From the NCBI GenBank assembly GCA_022447405.1, contig JAKVCE010000041.1:1-11670 (forward strand): DNA of 11,670 nt, written 5' to 3'. Shown here one piece after another: positions 1 to 6,333 of the stretch. The position numbers and the translations under genes were made by a program. Source of the stretch: Planctomycetota bacterium (GTDB lineage: Bacteria; Planctomycetota; UBA1135; GCA-002686595). The notes beneath the pieces were generated by a model, which was given only the letters and a program-made list of their open reading frames with translations, did no database searches and was not told the origin of the DNA. Position 1 is the stretch's first letter; each line of letters opens with the position of its first letter.

Positions 1-127
1 TAGAATGCGACATATGTAGTGCCTTGTTGGCGCCAGAAAAAGGCATTATTTGGCCTATAAAGACGGTATAGACATATAAATTGTACAATAGGCTTGAACT
101 AGACACAAAAGATAGCAGTATAGGGTA
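1..127 (+). promoter_or_regulatory. AT-rich leader / probable promoter region of the deacylase gene
   Basis: This stretch is strikingly AT-rich beside the GC-rich genes around it, as expected of a promoter region. TACAAT at 84-89 is one mismatch from a sigma-70 -10 box, and TATAAA lies at 75-80, but neither has a convincing -35 partner at normal spacing. TTGGCC at 50-55 is 19 bases before TATAAA. Several short symmetric sites are visible: ACATATGT (10-17), TGGCGCCA (28-35), CTATA/TATAG (55-59 and 67-71) and TTGTACAA (81-88). Any of these could be a protein-binding site. AGGG at 122-125 is too close to the ATG at 128 to be a good Shine-Dalgarno site. The transcription start is not determined. 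Confidence 0.4.
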
Positions 128-1075
128 ATGAGCAAGCACCCCAACCCTGTCTTCGTCTACTCCGACCGTTACACCTTCGTCCTCCCGCCGGGCTACGAGA
201 ACATTCACCACTTTGATGGGTCGAAGTTCCAGCGGGCCCTCGCTGTGCTCGACGAGCGCAGCGTCTCTCTTGAGGGCAGGGTCATCGAGCCGGTCGAGGT
301 GACCCGAGAGGAGCTCGAGCTCGTTCATGACTCGGGCTACCTCGACTCGCTCACCTCATCAGCGGTCATCGCAGACATCTTGGAGGTCGGGATGCTTGCA
401 GGTGTCCCGTTCAAGGAGCTCGATGAGCGCGCGCTCGCCCCGATGCGCCTGGCGACGGGCGGCACCATCCGCGCCGTGCGCGAGGCCTTCGACGCGGGCG
501 TGGCGGTGAATCTCTCGGGTGGCTACCACCACGCGAAGCGCGCGAATGGAGAGGGCTTCTGCGCCTACTCCGACATCGCCGTGGCGATCGAGATCGCGCG
601 GGCCGAGCGCGGGCTTGAGCGCGTGATGGTGGTCGACCTCGATGTGCACCAGGGCAACGGCGTCGAGGCCATCTACCAGGGGGACGTAGGGGTCGAGGTC
701 TTCGACATGTACAACTTCCAGATCTATCCCATGGGAGATCCAGACGCTCGCGGCGGGATCCGCTGGGACCACCCGCTCCCGGGTGGGACCGAGGGGCCGG
801 AGTACGTGGAGCGGTTGAGCGCGCACCTGCCGGGGGCGATCGAGGAGTTTCAGCCCCAACTCATCTTCTACAACGCCGGCACAGACATCTTCGCGGGAGA
901 TCCGCTGGGTGATCTGCAGGTGGATGAGGCGCACGTCCTCGAGCGCGACCGCCTGGTGATCGAGGCCGCGGTCTCGCGAGGCGTCCCCTTGGCGATGGTC
1001 CCGAGCGGCGGCTACACCGACGACAGCCACCGCCTCCTCGCCAACGCCTTGGAGCTCGTCGCGGGCTTGGCTTGA
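128..1075 (+). CDS. Class IV (HDAC11-like) histone-deacetylase-family lysine deacylase
   Basis: A 315-residue zinc hydrolase of the histone deacetylase / acetoin-utilisation superfamily. It should remove acetyl or longer acyl groups from lysine side chains or small amides in the cytoplasm. The catalytic elements are all present in order: tandem histidines H134-H135 in NLSGGYHHA, GFCAYSDI at 143-150, zinc ligands D172 and H174 in VDLDVHQGNG, the third ligand D253 in YNAGTDI, and the transition-state tyrosine Y296 in PSGGYT. The GFCAY, DVYN-like (DMYN at 193-196), IYP and AGTDI signatures match class IV enzymes such as human HDAC11 better than AcuC or class I/II enzymes. Length is normal for a single domain with no tail. 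There is no signal peptide. The substrate cannot be read from the sequence. HDAC11 itself prefers long-chain acyl groups, so defatty-acylation is a possibility. The family call is secure. Confidence 0.93.
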   Translation: MSKHPNPVFVYSDRYTFVLPPGYENIHHFDGSKFQRALAVLDERSVSLEGRVIEPVEVTREELELVHDSGYLDSLTSSAVIADILEVGMLAGVPFKELDERALAPMRLATGGTIRAVREAFDAGVAVNLSGGYHHAKRANGEGFCAYSDIAVAIEIARAERGLERVMVVDLDVHQGNGVEAIYQGDVGVEVFDMYNFQIYPMGDPDARGGIRWDHPLPGGTEGPEYVERLSAHLPGAIEEFQPQLIFYNAGTDIFAGDPLGDLQVDEAHVLERDRLVIEAAVSRGVPLAMVPSGGYTDDSHRLLANALELVAGLA

Positions 1076-1080
1076 GAACG

Positions 1081-1118
1081 AGAGAGGCCCGCGCGGCGTG
1101 TGCCGAGCGGGCCTCTCT
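1081..1118. terminator. Bidirectional hairpin between convergent deacylase and groEL genes
   Basis: AGAGAGGCCCGC (1081-1092) pairs perfectly with GCGGGCCTCTCT (1107-1118). Inside, CGGC (1094-1097) pairs with GCCG (1102-1105) around a GTGT tetraloop, giving a 12 bp plus 4 bp stem. It begins five bases after the deacylase stop and lies 17 bases from the groEL stop, where a shared terminator would be expected. There is only a TTAT on the + side and no U-tract on either strand, so it is not a textbook intrinsic terminator. It could instead protect the 3' ends. Confidence 0.75.
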
Positions 1119-1135
1119 TATGAGTCAGAGGTCGC

Positions 1136-2746
1136 CTAGTGCATGTGGCCGGCGCCAGCGGGCTCCGGGTCCTTCTCAGGCATGTCGGAGACGAGGGCGT
1201 CGGTGGTGAGCAGGAGGCTCGCCACGGAGGCCGCGTTCTCGAGGGCGGTGCGGACGACCTTGGTCGGGTCGATCACGCCAGCCGCCACAAGGTCCTCGTA
1301 GGTGTCGGTGGCCGCGTTGTAGCCGTGGGTGCCGCCTTCGGTGCGTACCGTCTGGACGATCACGGAGCCGTCCTGGCCAGCGTTCGCAGCGATCTGACGG
1401 ATGGGCGCTTCGATCGCGCGACGCACGATCATGGAGCCGACCTTCTCATCACCGGAGAGGTCGAGCCCCTCGATGGCGCCGATGCAGGAGAGCAGGGCCA
1501 CGCCGCCGCCGGGCACGATGCCCTCTTCGACGGCCGCGCGGGTCGCGTGGAGGGCGTCCTCGACGCGGGCCTTCTTCTCTTTCATCTCAGCCTCAGTGGA
1601 GGCGCCGACGTTGACCTTGGCCACGCCGCCGGAGAGCTTGGCGAGGCGCTCTTGGAGCTTCTCGCGATCGTAGTCAGAGCTCGTGTTGTCGATCTCCGCC
1701 TTGATCTGCTCGATGCGACCCATGATCGCGTCCTTCTCACCAGCGCCAGCGACGATGGTGGTCGTGTCCTTGTTGATGATGACCTTCTTGGCCGTGCCGA
1801 GCATGTCGACGGTCGTGCCCTCAAGGGTACCGCCGGTGGCCTCGAAGACGGGCTGGCCGCCAGTCAGGACGCCGATGTCTTCCATCATGGCCTTGCGACG
1901 CTCCCCGAAGCCCGGCGCCTTGATGGCGCAGCAGGGGAAGGAGCCGCGGAGGCGGTTCAGGACGAGGGTCGCGAGGGCCTCGCCCTCGACGTCCTCAGCG
2001 ACGATCAGGAGCGGCTTGCCGGCCTGAGCGATCTGCTCGAGGAGCGGGATCATGTCCTTCACCGACGAGATCTTCTTCTCGTGGATGAGCACGTAGGCGT
2101 CCTCGAGGACGCACTCCATGCTCGCGGTGTCGGTGACGAAGTGCGGCGAGAGGAAGCCCTTGTCGAACTGCATGCCCTCGACCCACTCGACCTCAGTCTC
2201 GGTGGTCTTGCCTTCCTCGACGGTGATCACGCCGTCCTTGCCGACGCGGTCCATGGCCTTGGCGATCATCTCGCCGATCTCCATGTCGTTGTTGGAGGCG
2301 ATGCAGCCGACCTGGGCGATGTCTTCGCTGCCAGCGACGGCCTTCGAGAGGCCCTGGAGGGAGCCGATCGTGGCGTCGACGGCGGCGTCGATCCCGCGCT
2401 TGAGGGCGACGGGGCTGGCGCCTGCGGTGACGTTCTTCAGGCCCTCGACGAAGATCGCCTCAGCGAGGACAGTGGCGGTCGTGGTGCCGTCGCCTGCCTG
2501 ATCGTTGGTCTGGCTGGCGACCTGCTTCACGAGCTGCGCGCCCATGTTCTCGTAGGGGTCCTCGAGGTCGATCTCCTTCGAGACGCTCACGCCGTCCTTG
2601 GTGACGGTGGGAGAGCCGAAGGACTTCTCGATGATCACGTTGCGGCCGCGGGGGCCGAGGGTGATCTTCACGGTGCGGGCGAGCTGCTGCACACCGTTCT
2701 TGATGTGCTCGCGCGCCGAGGTGTCATAGCTGATCTGCTTGGCCAT
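1136..2746 (-). CDS. groEL: Chaperonin GroEL (Cpn60, 60 kDa subunit)
   Basis: GroEL forms the double-ring ATP-driven folding chamber in the cytoplasm, with GroES as lid. This 536-residue protein aligns along its whole length. Visible features are the nucleotide-binding TLGPRGRNV (29-37), D51 in VTKDGVSV, GDGTTTATVLA from residue 85 with the conserved Asp86, the RVEDALHATRAAVEEG segment carrying the ATP-hydrolysis aspartate, and the GGG nucleotide-binding loop after it. The start is supported by AAGGAG (2759-2754), seven bases from the ATG. The gene follows groES by 35 bases, so the two are co-transcribed. The oddity is the C-terminus. Instead of the usual flexible Gly-Gly-Met repeats it ends PEPAGAGHMH, making the protein about 12 residues shorter than E. 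coli GroEL. Planctomycetes often have several groEL copies, so this may not be the only one. Confidence 0.98.
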   Translation of the reverse strand: MAKQISYDTSAREHIKNGVQQLARTVKITLGPRGRNVIIEKSFGSPTVTKDGVSVSKEIDLEDPYENMGAQLVKQVASQTNDQAGDGTTTATVLAEAIFVEGLKNVTAGASPVALKRGIDAAVDATIGSLQGLSKAVAGSEDIAQVGCIASNNDMEIGEMIAKAMDRVGKDGVITVEEGKTTETEVEWVEGMQFDKGFLSPHFVTDTASMECVLEDAYVLIHEKKISSVKDMIPLLEQIAQAGKPLLIVAEDVEGEALATLVLNRLRGSFPCCAIKAPGFGERRKAMMEDIGVLTGGQPVFEATGGTLEGTTVDMLGTAKKVIINKDTTTIVAGAGEKDAIMGRIEQIKAEIDNTSSDYDREKLQERLAKLSGGVAKVNVGASTEAEMKEKKARVEDALHATRAAVEEGIVPGGGVALLSCIGAIEGLDLSGDEKVGSMIVRRAIEAPIRQIAANAGQDGSVIVQTVRTEGGTHGYNAATDTYEDLVAAGVIDPTKVVRTALENAASVASLLLTTDALVSDMPEKDPEPAGAGHMH

Positions 2747-2781
2747 GGTCTGGCTCCTTGTGTGTGGGAGTTGTGGCTAGC

Positions 2782-3090
2782 TCAGCCTTCGATGATCGCG
2801 AGGACGTCGTCTTCGCGCATGATCATGTACTCGTCGCCCTGGTACTTGACGTCGGTGCCCGCGTAGGAGCTGAAGAGGACGAGGTCGCCGGCCTTCACGC
2901 TGAAGGTGGACTTCTCGCCGTTGTCGAGGGTGCGGCCTTCGCCGACGGCGATGACGCGACCTTCCTTCGGCTTCTCCTTGGCGGTCTCGGGGAGGATGAT
3001 GCCGCCAGCGGTCATCTCTTCTGCTTCGACGCGCTGAACAAGGATGCGATCGCCCAGGGGGCGGATGGAAACGGCTGTGGTTTCGGACAT
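2782..3090 (-). CDS. groES: Co-chaperonin GroES (Cpn10)
   Basis: This 102-residue heptameric lid of the GroEL chamber is of normal length. IRPLGDRILVQRVEAEE (9-25) is the classic N-terminal strand, followed by the mobile loop with GGIILP that docks on GroEL, then KEGRVIAVGEG, and the C-terminal GDEYMIMREDDVLAIIE. The start is supported by AGAAGG (3104-3099), eight bases from the ATG. It is the first chaperonin gene of the groES-groEL pair. No CIRCE repeat (TTAGCACTC-N9-GAGTGCTAA) is present in the 74 bases upstream, so HrcA control through that site is not indicated. A 7 bp hairpin separates it from the response regulator gene that lies upstream in the same direction. Confidence 0.98.
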   Translation of the reverse strand: MSETTAVSIRPLGDRILVQRVEAEEMTAGGIILPETAKEKPKEGRVIAVGEGRTLDNGEKSTFSVKAGDLVLFSSYAGTDVKYQGDEYMIMREDDVLAIIEG

Positions 3091-3141
3091 GGTGGTTGCC
3101 TTCTTCTTTCTTGGTTAGTGGGAGTTGGCTTGGTTCGTAGT

Positions 3142-3159
3142 CCGCGGCCTGCGCCGCGG
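3142..3159 (-). terminator. Small GC-rich hairpin between response regulator and groES
   Basis: CCGCGGC (3142-3148) and GCCGCGG (3153-3159) form a 7 bp stem with a four-base loop. Read on the - strand it begins six bases after the response regulator stop, so it may terminate or attenuate that transcript before groES. It has no U-tract and is short, so read-through into groES is likely. It could alternatively be an operator in the groES leader. Confidence 0.45.
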
Positions 3160-3164
3160 GTGGA

Positions 3165-3542
3165 TCAGTTGTTGAGCCCGAGGGTCTTCATGACCTCGGC
3201 GCGCAGGGCGATGGGCTCGACGGGCTTGCGGAACACAGCCCGCGCGCCGGCGTTCATCGCCATCGAGGCGATGTCGAGGCCGGAGAGCAGGATGCAGGGG
3301 ATCTCCAAGAGCTCGGACTCGACGGCCTTCAAGATGTCGATCCCGGTGAGGCCGGGCATCTCGTAGTCGAGGACCGCGAGGTCGAGGGGCCCGCGTCGCA
3401 CGATCTCCAGGGCGTCGTCGCCGCGACCGGCTTCGACGATCTCAAAGCCTGGACCTCCGAGGAGGTCGCAGACGCCCGCGCGCAGCTCCAGGTCGTCATC
3501 TGCGACGAGGATGCGGCGGCTGAGGTGTTGGGGTGCTTTCAT
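3165..3542 (-). CDS. Single-domain response regulator (CheY-like receiver)
   Basis: A 125-residue stand-alone receiver domain, phosphorylated by a histidine kinase and lacking any DNA-binding or enzymatic output domain. Counting from the chosen ATG at 3542, the hallmark residues are all present: the acidic pair D16-D17 in LVADDDLELR, phospho-acceptor D59 in VLDYEMPGLTG, S87 in LLSGLD in place of the usual Thr/Ser switch, and K106 in FRKPVEP. The frame stays open upstream to a TTG at 3623, but the extra residues are Pro/Arg-rich and unlike a receiver. The sequence MKAPQHLSRRILVADDD is a normal receiver start, although no clear Shine-Dalgarno site precedes it. No cognate kinase gene lies in the window. 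It must act through protein contacts, and its target is unknown. It is codirectional with groES-groEL and 74 bases from it. Confidence 0.88.
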   Translation of the reverse strand: MKAPQHLSRRILVADDDLELRAGVCDLLGGPGFEIVEAGRGDDALEIVRRGPLDLAVLDYEMPGLTGIDILKAVESELLEIPCILLSGLDIASMAMNAGARAVFRKPVEPIALRAEVMKTLGLNN

Positions 3543-3795
3543 GCTGGGGCGCTCTGGGGGAGCCGTAGGGGTCTGCAGGGGCAAACTGCGTGCCATGAGC
3601 ACCCGTTGCAGAGGGCGTGCCAAACGAACTCAAGCTACCAATCCAAAGGGGCTTACGCCGCTTTGAGGGTCCGGCCTTCTCACCTCGCTCAGCGCATGGT
3701 CTGCCTGATTGGCAGACGAGAGAGGCCAATACGGGGGTCGCTGTCAGGTTGGCAGGGGGGAGGAACTCGGCCTCTCGGGGGCTAGGATCGTCGGA
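3543..3795. promoter_or_regulatory. Divergent intergenic region, response regulator / dipeptidase
   Basis: These 253 bases separate the two divergently transcribed starts and must hold both promoters. No pair of -35/-10 boxes is convincing. TTGGCA hexamers occur at 3709-3714 and 3749-3754 within similar contexts (TGATTGGCAG and AGGTTGGCAG), which could be promoter -35 elements or repeated protein sites. The start-proximal AGGA at 3784-3787, eight bases from the ATG at 3796, is a reasonable ribosome-binding site for the dipeptidase. Confidence 0.4.
3699..3730 (+). promoter_or_regulatory. Two overlapping inverted repeats upstream of the dipeptidase
   Basis: GTCTGCC (3699-3705) and GGCAGAC (3711-3717) are a perfect 7 bp inverted repeat around TGATT. 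Overlapping it, ATTGGC (3708-3713) pairs with GCCAAT (3725-3730) across 11 bases. The right arm of the first repeat and the left arm of the second share GGC, so in RNA only one hairpin could form at a time. As DNA, either could be an operator. It is 66-97 bases before the start codon. Confidence 0.4.
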
Positions 3796-4908
3796 ATGCG
3801 GACCCCGGTCTTTGACGCTCACGTGGACTCGCTGCAGCGGGCCCTCGATCTCGGTGACGATCTAGGCAGCGTCACGGGCGGTCACCTCGACCTCGTGCGG
3901 GGTCGAATCGGCGGGCTGCAGGCGGTGGTCTTGGTCTGCTGGGTCGACCCCGTCCACATGGAGACGAAGCAGGCTGGCGCGCGCTGCGCGCAGCTCCTCG
4001 ATCAATACAACGCGCTCCTTGAGCGGCACCCGAAGCTCGTCACCTTCGGTGGCAACGGCGCGCTCGTGGAGGCGGCGAGGTCGCGCGGCCTCATCGCGGG
4101 CATCGCTGGGATCGAGGGCGGTCACTCGATCGAGGAGAGCCTCGAGCGCTTGGAGGAGTTCTTCGAGGGCGGCGTGCGCGTGATGACCTTGGTCTGGAAC
4201 AACCACCTCTCCTGGATCCGCTCGTGTCGAGAGGGTGCAGGGCCTGACACTCCGCAAGGCTTGAGCGACTTCGGGCGCGACGTCGTGCGGAAGATGAACC
4301 AGCTCGGGATGCTGGTGGACCTCTCACACGCCTCGGACCAAGCCTTCTGGGACACGCTCGAGGTCAGCGATCGCCCCGTCATCGCGAGCCACTCCGGCTG
4401 CCGCGCGGTGAACGATCACCCGCGCAACCTGAGCGATGATCAGCTGCGGGCGCTCGGCGAGAGCGAGGGCGTCATCGGCGCGGTCTTCTGCACGCCGTTC
4501 TTGGACAAGGGCTGCGCAGAGGCGCTCGTCCGCTTGCGTGAGAGCGAAGAGCACGAGGCGATCGACGAGGGCAACGAGGCCGCGACCTTCTTCGCGCGCG
4601 CGCGCTTCCTGCAAGAGAGCGCGCCGCCGCTCCCGCTTACCCGAGTCTGTGACCACATCTGCCACGCCGCTGAGCTCGCCGGGGTCGAGCATGTCGGCAT
4701 CGGCTCCGACTACGACGGCATCGACCACACGCCGCAGGGCTTGGAGGACGCGAGCCGCTACCCCGCGCTCGCCGCCGCCCTCTTGGGGCGCGGCTTCACG
4801 GAGGCAGAGCTCGAGGGGATCTTCTGGGGCAACATGGCGCGCGCCTTCGCCTGCGCCACGGGCGAGGGCACCCGCGCAGCAGAGCTCGGCGCTCCTGCTA
4901 GCGTCTGA
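3796..4908 (+). CDS. Membrane-dipeptidase-family (M19) dipeptidase
   Basis: A 370-residue amidohydrolase-fold binuclear zinc dipeptidase of the renal dipeptidase family (peptidase M19). The zinc and catalytic residues are all present: H9 and D11 in FDAHVDS, the bridging E107 in GIEGGHS, H178 in DLSHASD, H199 in SHSG, and D305 in GSDYDGI. R210 in HPRNLSDDQLRAL probably contacts the substrate carboxylate. The ATG at 3796 is chosen because it immediately precedes the first catalytic strand and has AGGA eight bases upstream. The frame is open further back to 3709, but that extension is low in family character. There is no signal peptide or membrane segment, so despite the family name it should be cytoplasmic. 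Bacterial members cleave various L-L and L-D dipeptides, and the substrate here is not predictable. Its 3' end nearly touches the convergent DUF1501 gene. Confidence 0.93.
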   Translation: MRTPVFDAHVDSLQRALDLGDDLGSVTGGHLDLVRGRIGGLQAVVLVCWVDPVHMETKQAGARCAQLLDQYNALLERHPKLVTFGGNGALVEAARSRGLIAGIAGIEGGHSIEESLERLEEFFEGGVRVMTLVWNNHLSWIRSCREGAGPDTPQGLSDFGRDVVRKMNQLGMLVDLSHASDQAFWDTLEVSDRPVIASHSGCRAVNDHPRNLSDDQLRALGESEGVIGAVFCTPFLDKGCAEALVRLRESEEHEAIDEGNEAATFFARARFLQESAPPLPLTRVCDHICHAAELAGVEHVGIGSDYDGIDHTPQGLEDASRYPALAAALLGRGFTEAELEGIFWGNMARAFACATGEGTRAAELGAPASV

Positions 4909-4915
4909 GGCTCAG
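4905..4915. repeat. Short dyad containing both convergent stop codons
   Basis: CTGAG-G-CTCAG is a perfect 5 bp dyad. Its left arm holds the TGA of the dipeptidase and its right arm the TGA (read on the - strand) of the DUF1501 gene. With only three bases between the genes there is no room for a normal terminator, so the two transcripts probably overlap at their 3' ends. Such a short dyad may be coincidence. Confidence 0.35.
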
Positions 4916-6333
4916 GCGAGGAGCTCGTGGAGGACGTGGCCGTGCACGTCCGTCAGGCGGCGGTCGATCCCGTCCGTGCGGTGAGTGAGGCGCGTGTGGT
5001 CGATCCCGAGGGCGTGCAGCATCGTCGCGTGCACGTCGTAGTTGTCCGTGGGCTTGTCCACCGCCTTCCATGACCACTCGTCTGTGGCGCCATAGGTCAC
5101 GCCGCCTTTGATGCCGCCGCCTGCGAGCCAGTTGGTGAAGCCGAAGGGGTTGTGGTCGCGGCCGAGCTCGCCTTGGCCGCAAGGCATCCGGCCGAACTCC
5201 GTCGTCCAGTGGACGATGGTCTCCTCGAGCAGGCCGCGCCGCTTCAGGTCTTGGAGCAGGGCCGCCGCGGGTCCGTCCATGGAGCGGCCCATGTCGCCGT
5301 GGTCTCTCTCGATGTTCTCGTGGCTGTCCCAGTTGCGGCGGGGGAAGCCGTTGTCCGCGCCGCTCCACACCTGCACGAAGCGCACCCCGCGCTCGAGCAG
5401 CCTGCGGGCGATGAGGCAGCGACGGCCGAAGTCTGCGGTGACCGGGTCGTCGAGGCCGTAGGCCTCGCGCGTGGAGCGCGGCTCGTCGGAGAGGTCGAAG
5501 ACCTCCGGCGCGGCGAGCTGCATCCTGGCTGCGAGCTCGTAGGCGCGCATGCGCGCGGCGAGGCGGCTGTCTCCTCCGCGCGTCTCTCGGTGCCTCTGGT
5601 TGAGCGCGTTGACGAGCTCGCGGTCTGCCTCGTCCCGCTCGGCGCTCACGCCAGCAGCGTCAGGCGGGAAGAGGTTGGCGATGGGGTCCTTCGCGCTCGG
5701 CTGGATGACGGTGGCCTGGTGTTCGGCGGGCAGGAAGCCGGCGGACCAGTTCTTCGGACCGCCGGGGGGCAGGCCGCGGAGGTCTGGCAGGCACACATAG
5801 GTCGGCAGGTCATCGTTCTCGCTGCCGAGCGCGTGGGAGATCCAAGCGCCCATGGAGGGGAAGCCCGGCAGGAGGAAGCCCGTCGACTCTAGGAAGGTCG
5901 CAGGGCCGTGCACGTTCGAGCGCGAGGTCATCGAGTGGATGAAGGCGATGTCATCGACGCACTCGGCTGTGCGCGGGACGAGCGAGCTCATCCACTTCCC
6001 GCACTCGCCGTTCTGGGTCCACTGCCACGGCGAGCGCATCACCTTCCCTGGCGCCGACTGGAAGAGCTCGACCTCTTCTCCGGGGTTCCAGTCCTCTCCG
6101 TTGCGCTCGATGAGGAGCGGCTTGTAGTCGTAGAGGTCGCACTGGCTCGCGGCGCCAGACATGAAGAGCTGGACCACGCGCTGCGCGGTGGGGGCGTGGT
6201 GCCGGATGACGCCGTCACCTAGGAGTGGCTCGCGCGCCAAGAGGTGCGCGAAGGCGACGCTGCCTAGCCCGCCGCCCGCTTGTAAGAAGGAGCGCCGATC
6301 CATGTCGCTTGTGCTGTGGCCTTCAGTCGACAT
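4912..6333 (-). CDS. DUF1501 family protein with Tat signal
   Basis: A 473-residue protein of the DUF1501 family (alkaline-phosphatase/sulfatase-like fold), abundant in Planctomycetota and usually encoded beside a DUF1549/DUF1553 protein, as here. The N-terminus has a twin-arginine signal: DRRSFLQ (12-18) followed by a hydrophobic Gly/Ala stretch to about residue 34. The product should therefore be exported folded by Tat. Family landmarks include LFMSGAASQCDLYDYKP near residue 56, HGPATFLESTGF, PSMGAWISHALGS, the WDSHENIE segment and TEFGRMPCGQGELGRDHNPFGF, which probably holds metal-binding Asp/His residues. Two starts are possible. ATG at 6333 overlaps the upstream gene by 11 bases. ATG at 6303 gives MDRRSFLQ, the commoner family N-terminus, with GAAGG 16 bases upstream. 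The Tat motif is kept either way. Biochemical function is unproven. Confidence 0.93.
   Translation of the reverse strand: MSTEGHSTSDMDRRSFLQAGGGLGSVAFAHLLAREPLLGDGVIRHHAPTAQRVVQLFMSGAASQCDLYDYKPLLIERNGEDWNPGEEVELFQSAPGKVMRSPWQWTQNGECGKWMSSLVPRTAECVDDIAFIHSMTSRSNVHGPATFLESTGFLLPGFPSMGAWISHALGSENDDLPTYVCLPDLRGLPPGGPKNWSAGFLPAEHQATVIQPSAKDPIANLFPPDAAGVSAERDEADRELVNALNQRHRETRGGDSRLAARMRAYELAARMQLAAPEVFDLSDEPRSTREAYGLDDPVTADFGRRCLIARRLLERGVRFVQVWSGADNGFPRRNWDSHENIERDHGDMGRSMDGPAAALLQDLKRRGLLEETIVHWTTEFGRMPCGQGELGRDHNPFGFTNWLAGGGIKGGVTYGATDEWSWKAVDKPTDNYDVHATMLHALGIDHTRLTHRTDGIDRRLTDVHGHVLHELLA

Noticed and set aside
359..1030. A 223-codon open frame on the - strand opposite the deacylase
   Set aside because: It lies wholly within the deacylase, whose catalytic motifs are complete. 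The product looks like a translation shadow.
1139..2866. A 575-codon open frame on the + strand opposite groEL
   Set aside because: It is entirely antisense to an unmistakable groEL and runs into groES. Its Val/Asp/Gly/Leu-rich product is what codon bias in a GC-rich gene gives on the opposite strand, and no family motif is seen.
3091..3164. CIRCE operator upstream of groES
   Set aside because: I looked for TTAGCACTC-N9-GAGTGCTAA and found no similar arms. Only the GC-rich 7 bp hairpin is present.
3543..3623. N-terminal extension of the response regulator from a TTG at 3623
   Set aside because: The added 27 residues are Pro/Arg-rich with no receiver similarity and no Shine-Dalgarno site. 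The ATG at 3542 gives a normal receiver N-terminus.
3709..3795. N-terminal extension of the dipeptidase from 3709
   Set aside because: It would start inside an inverted repeat with no ribosome-binding site, and the ATG at 3796 has AGGA at good spacing and begins just before the first catalytic motif.
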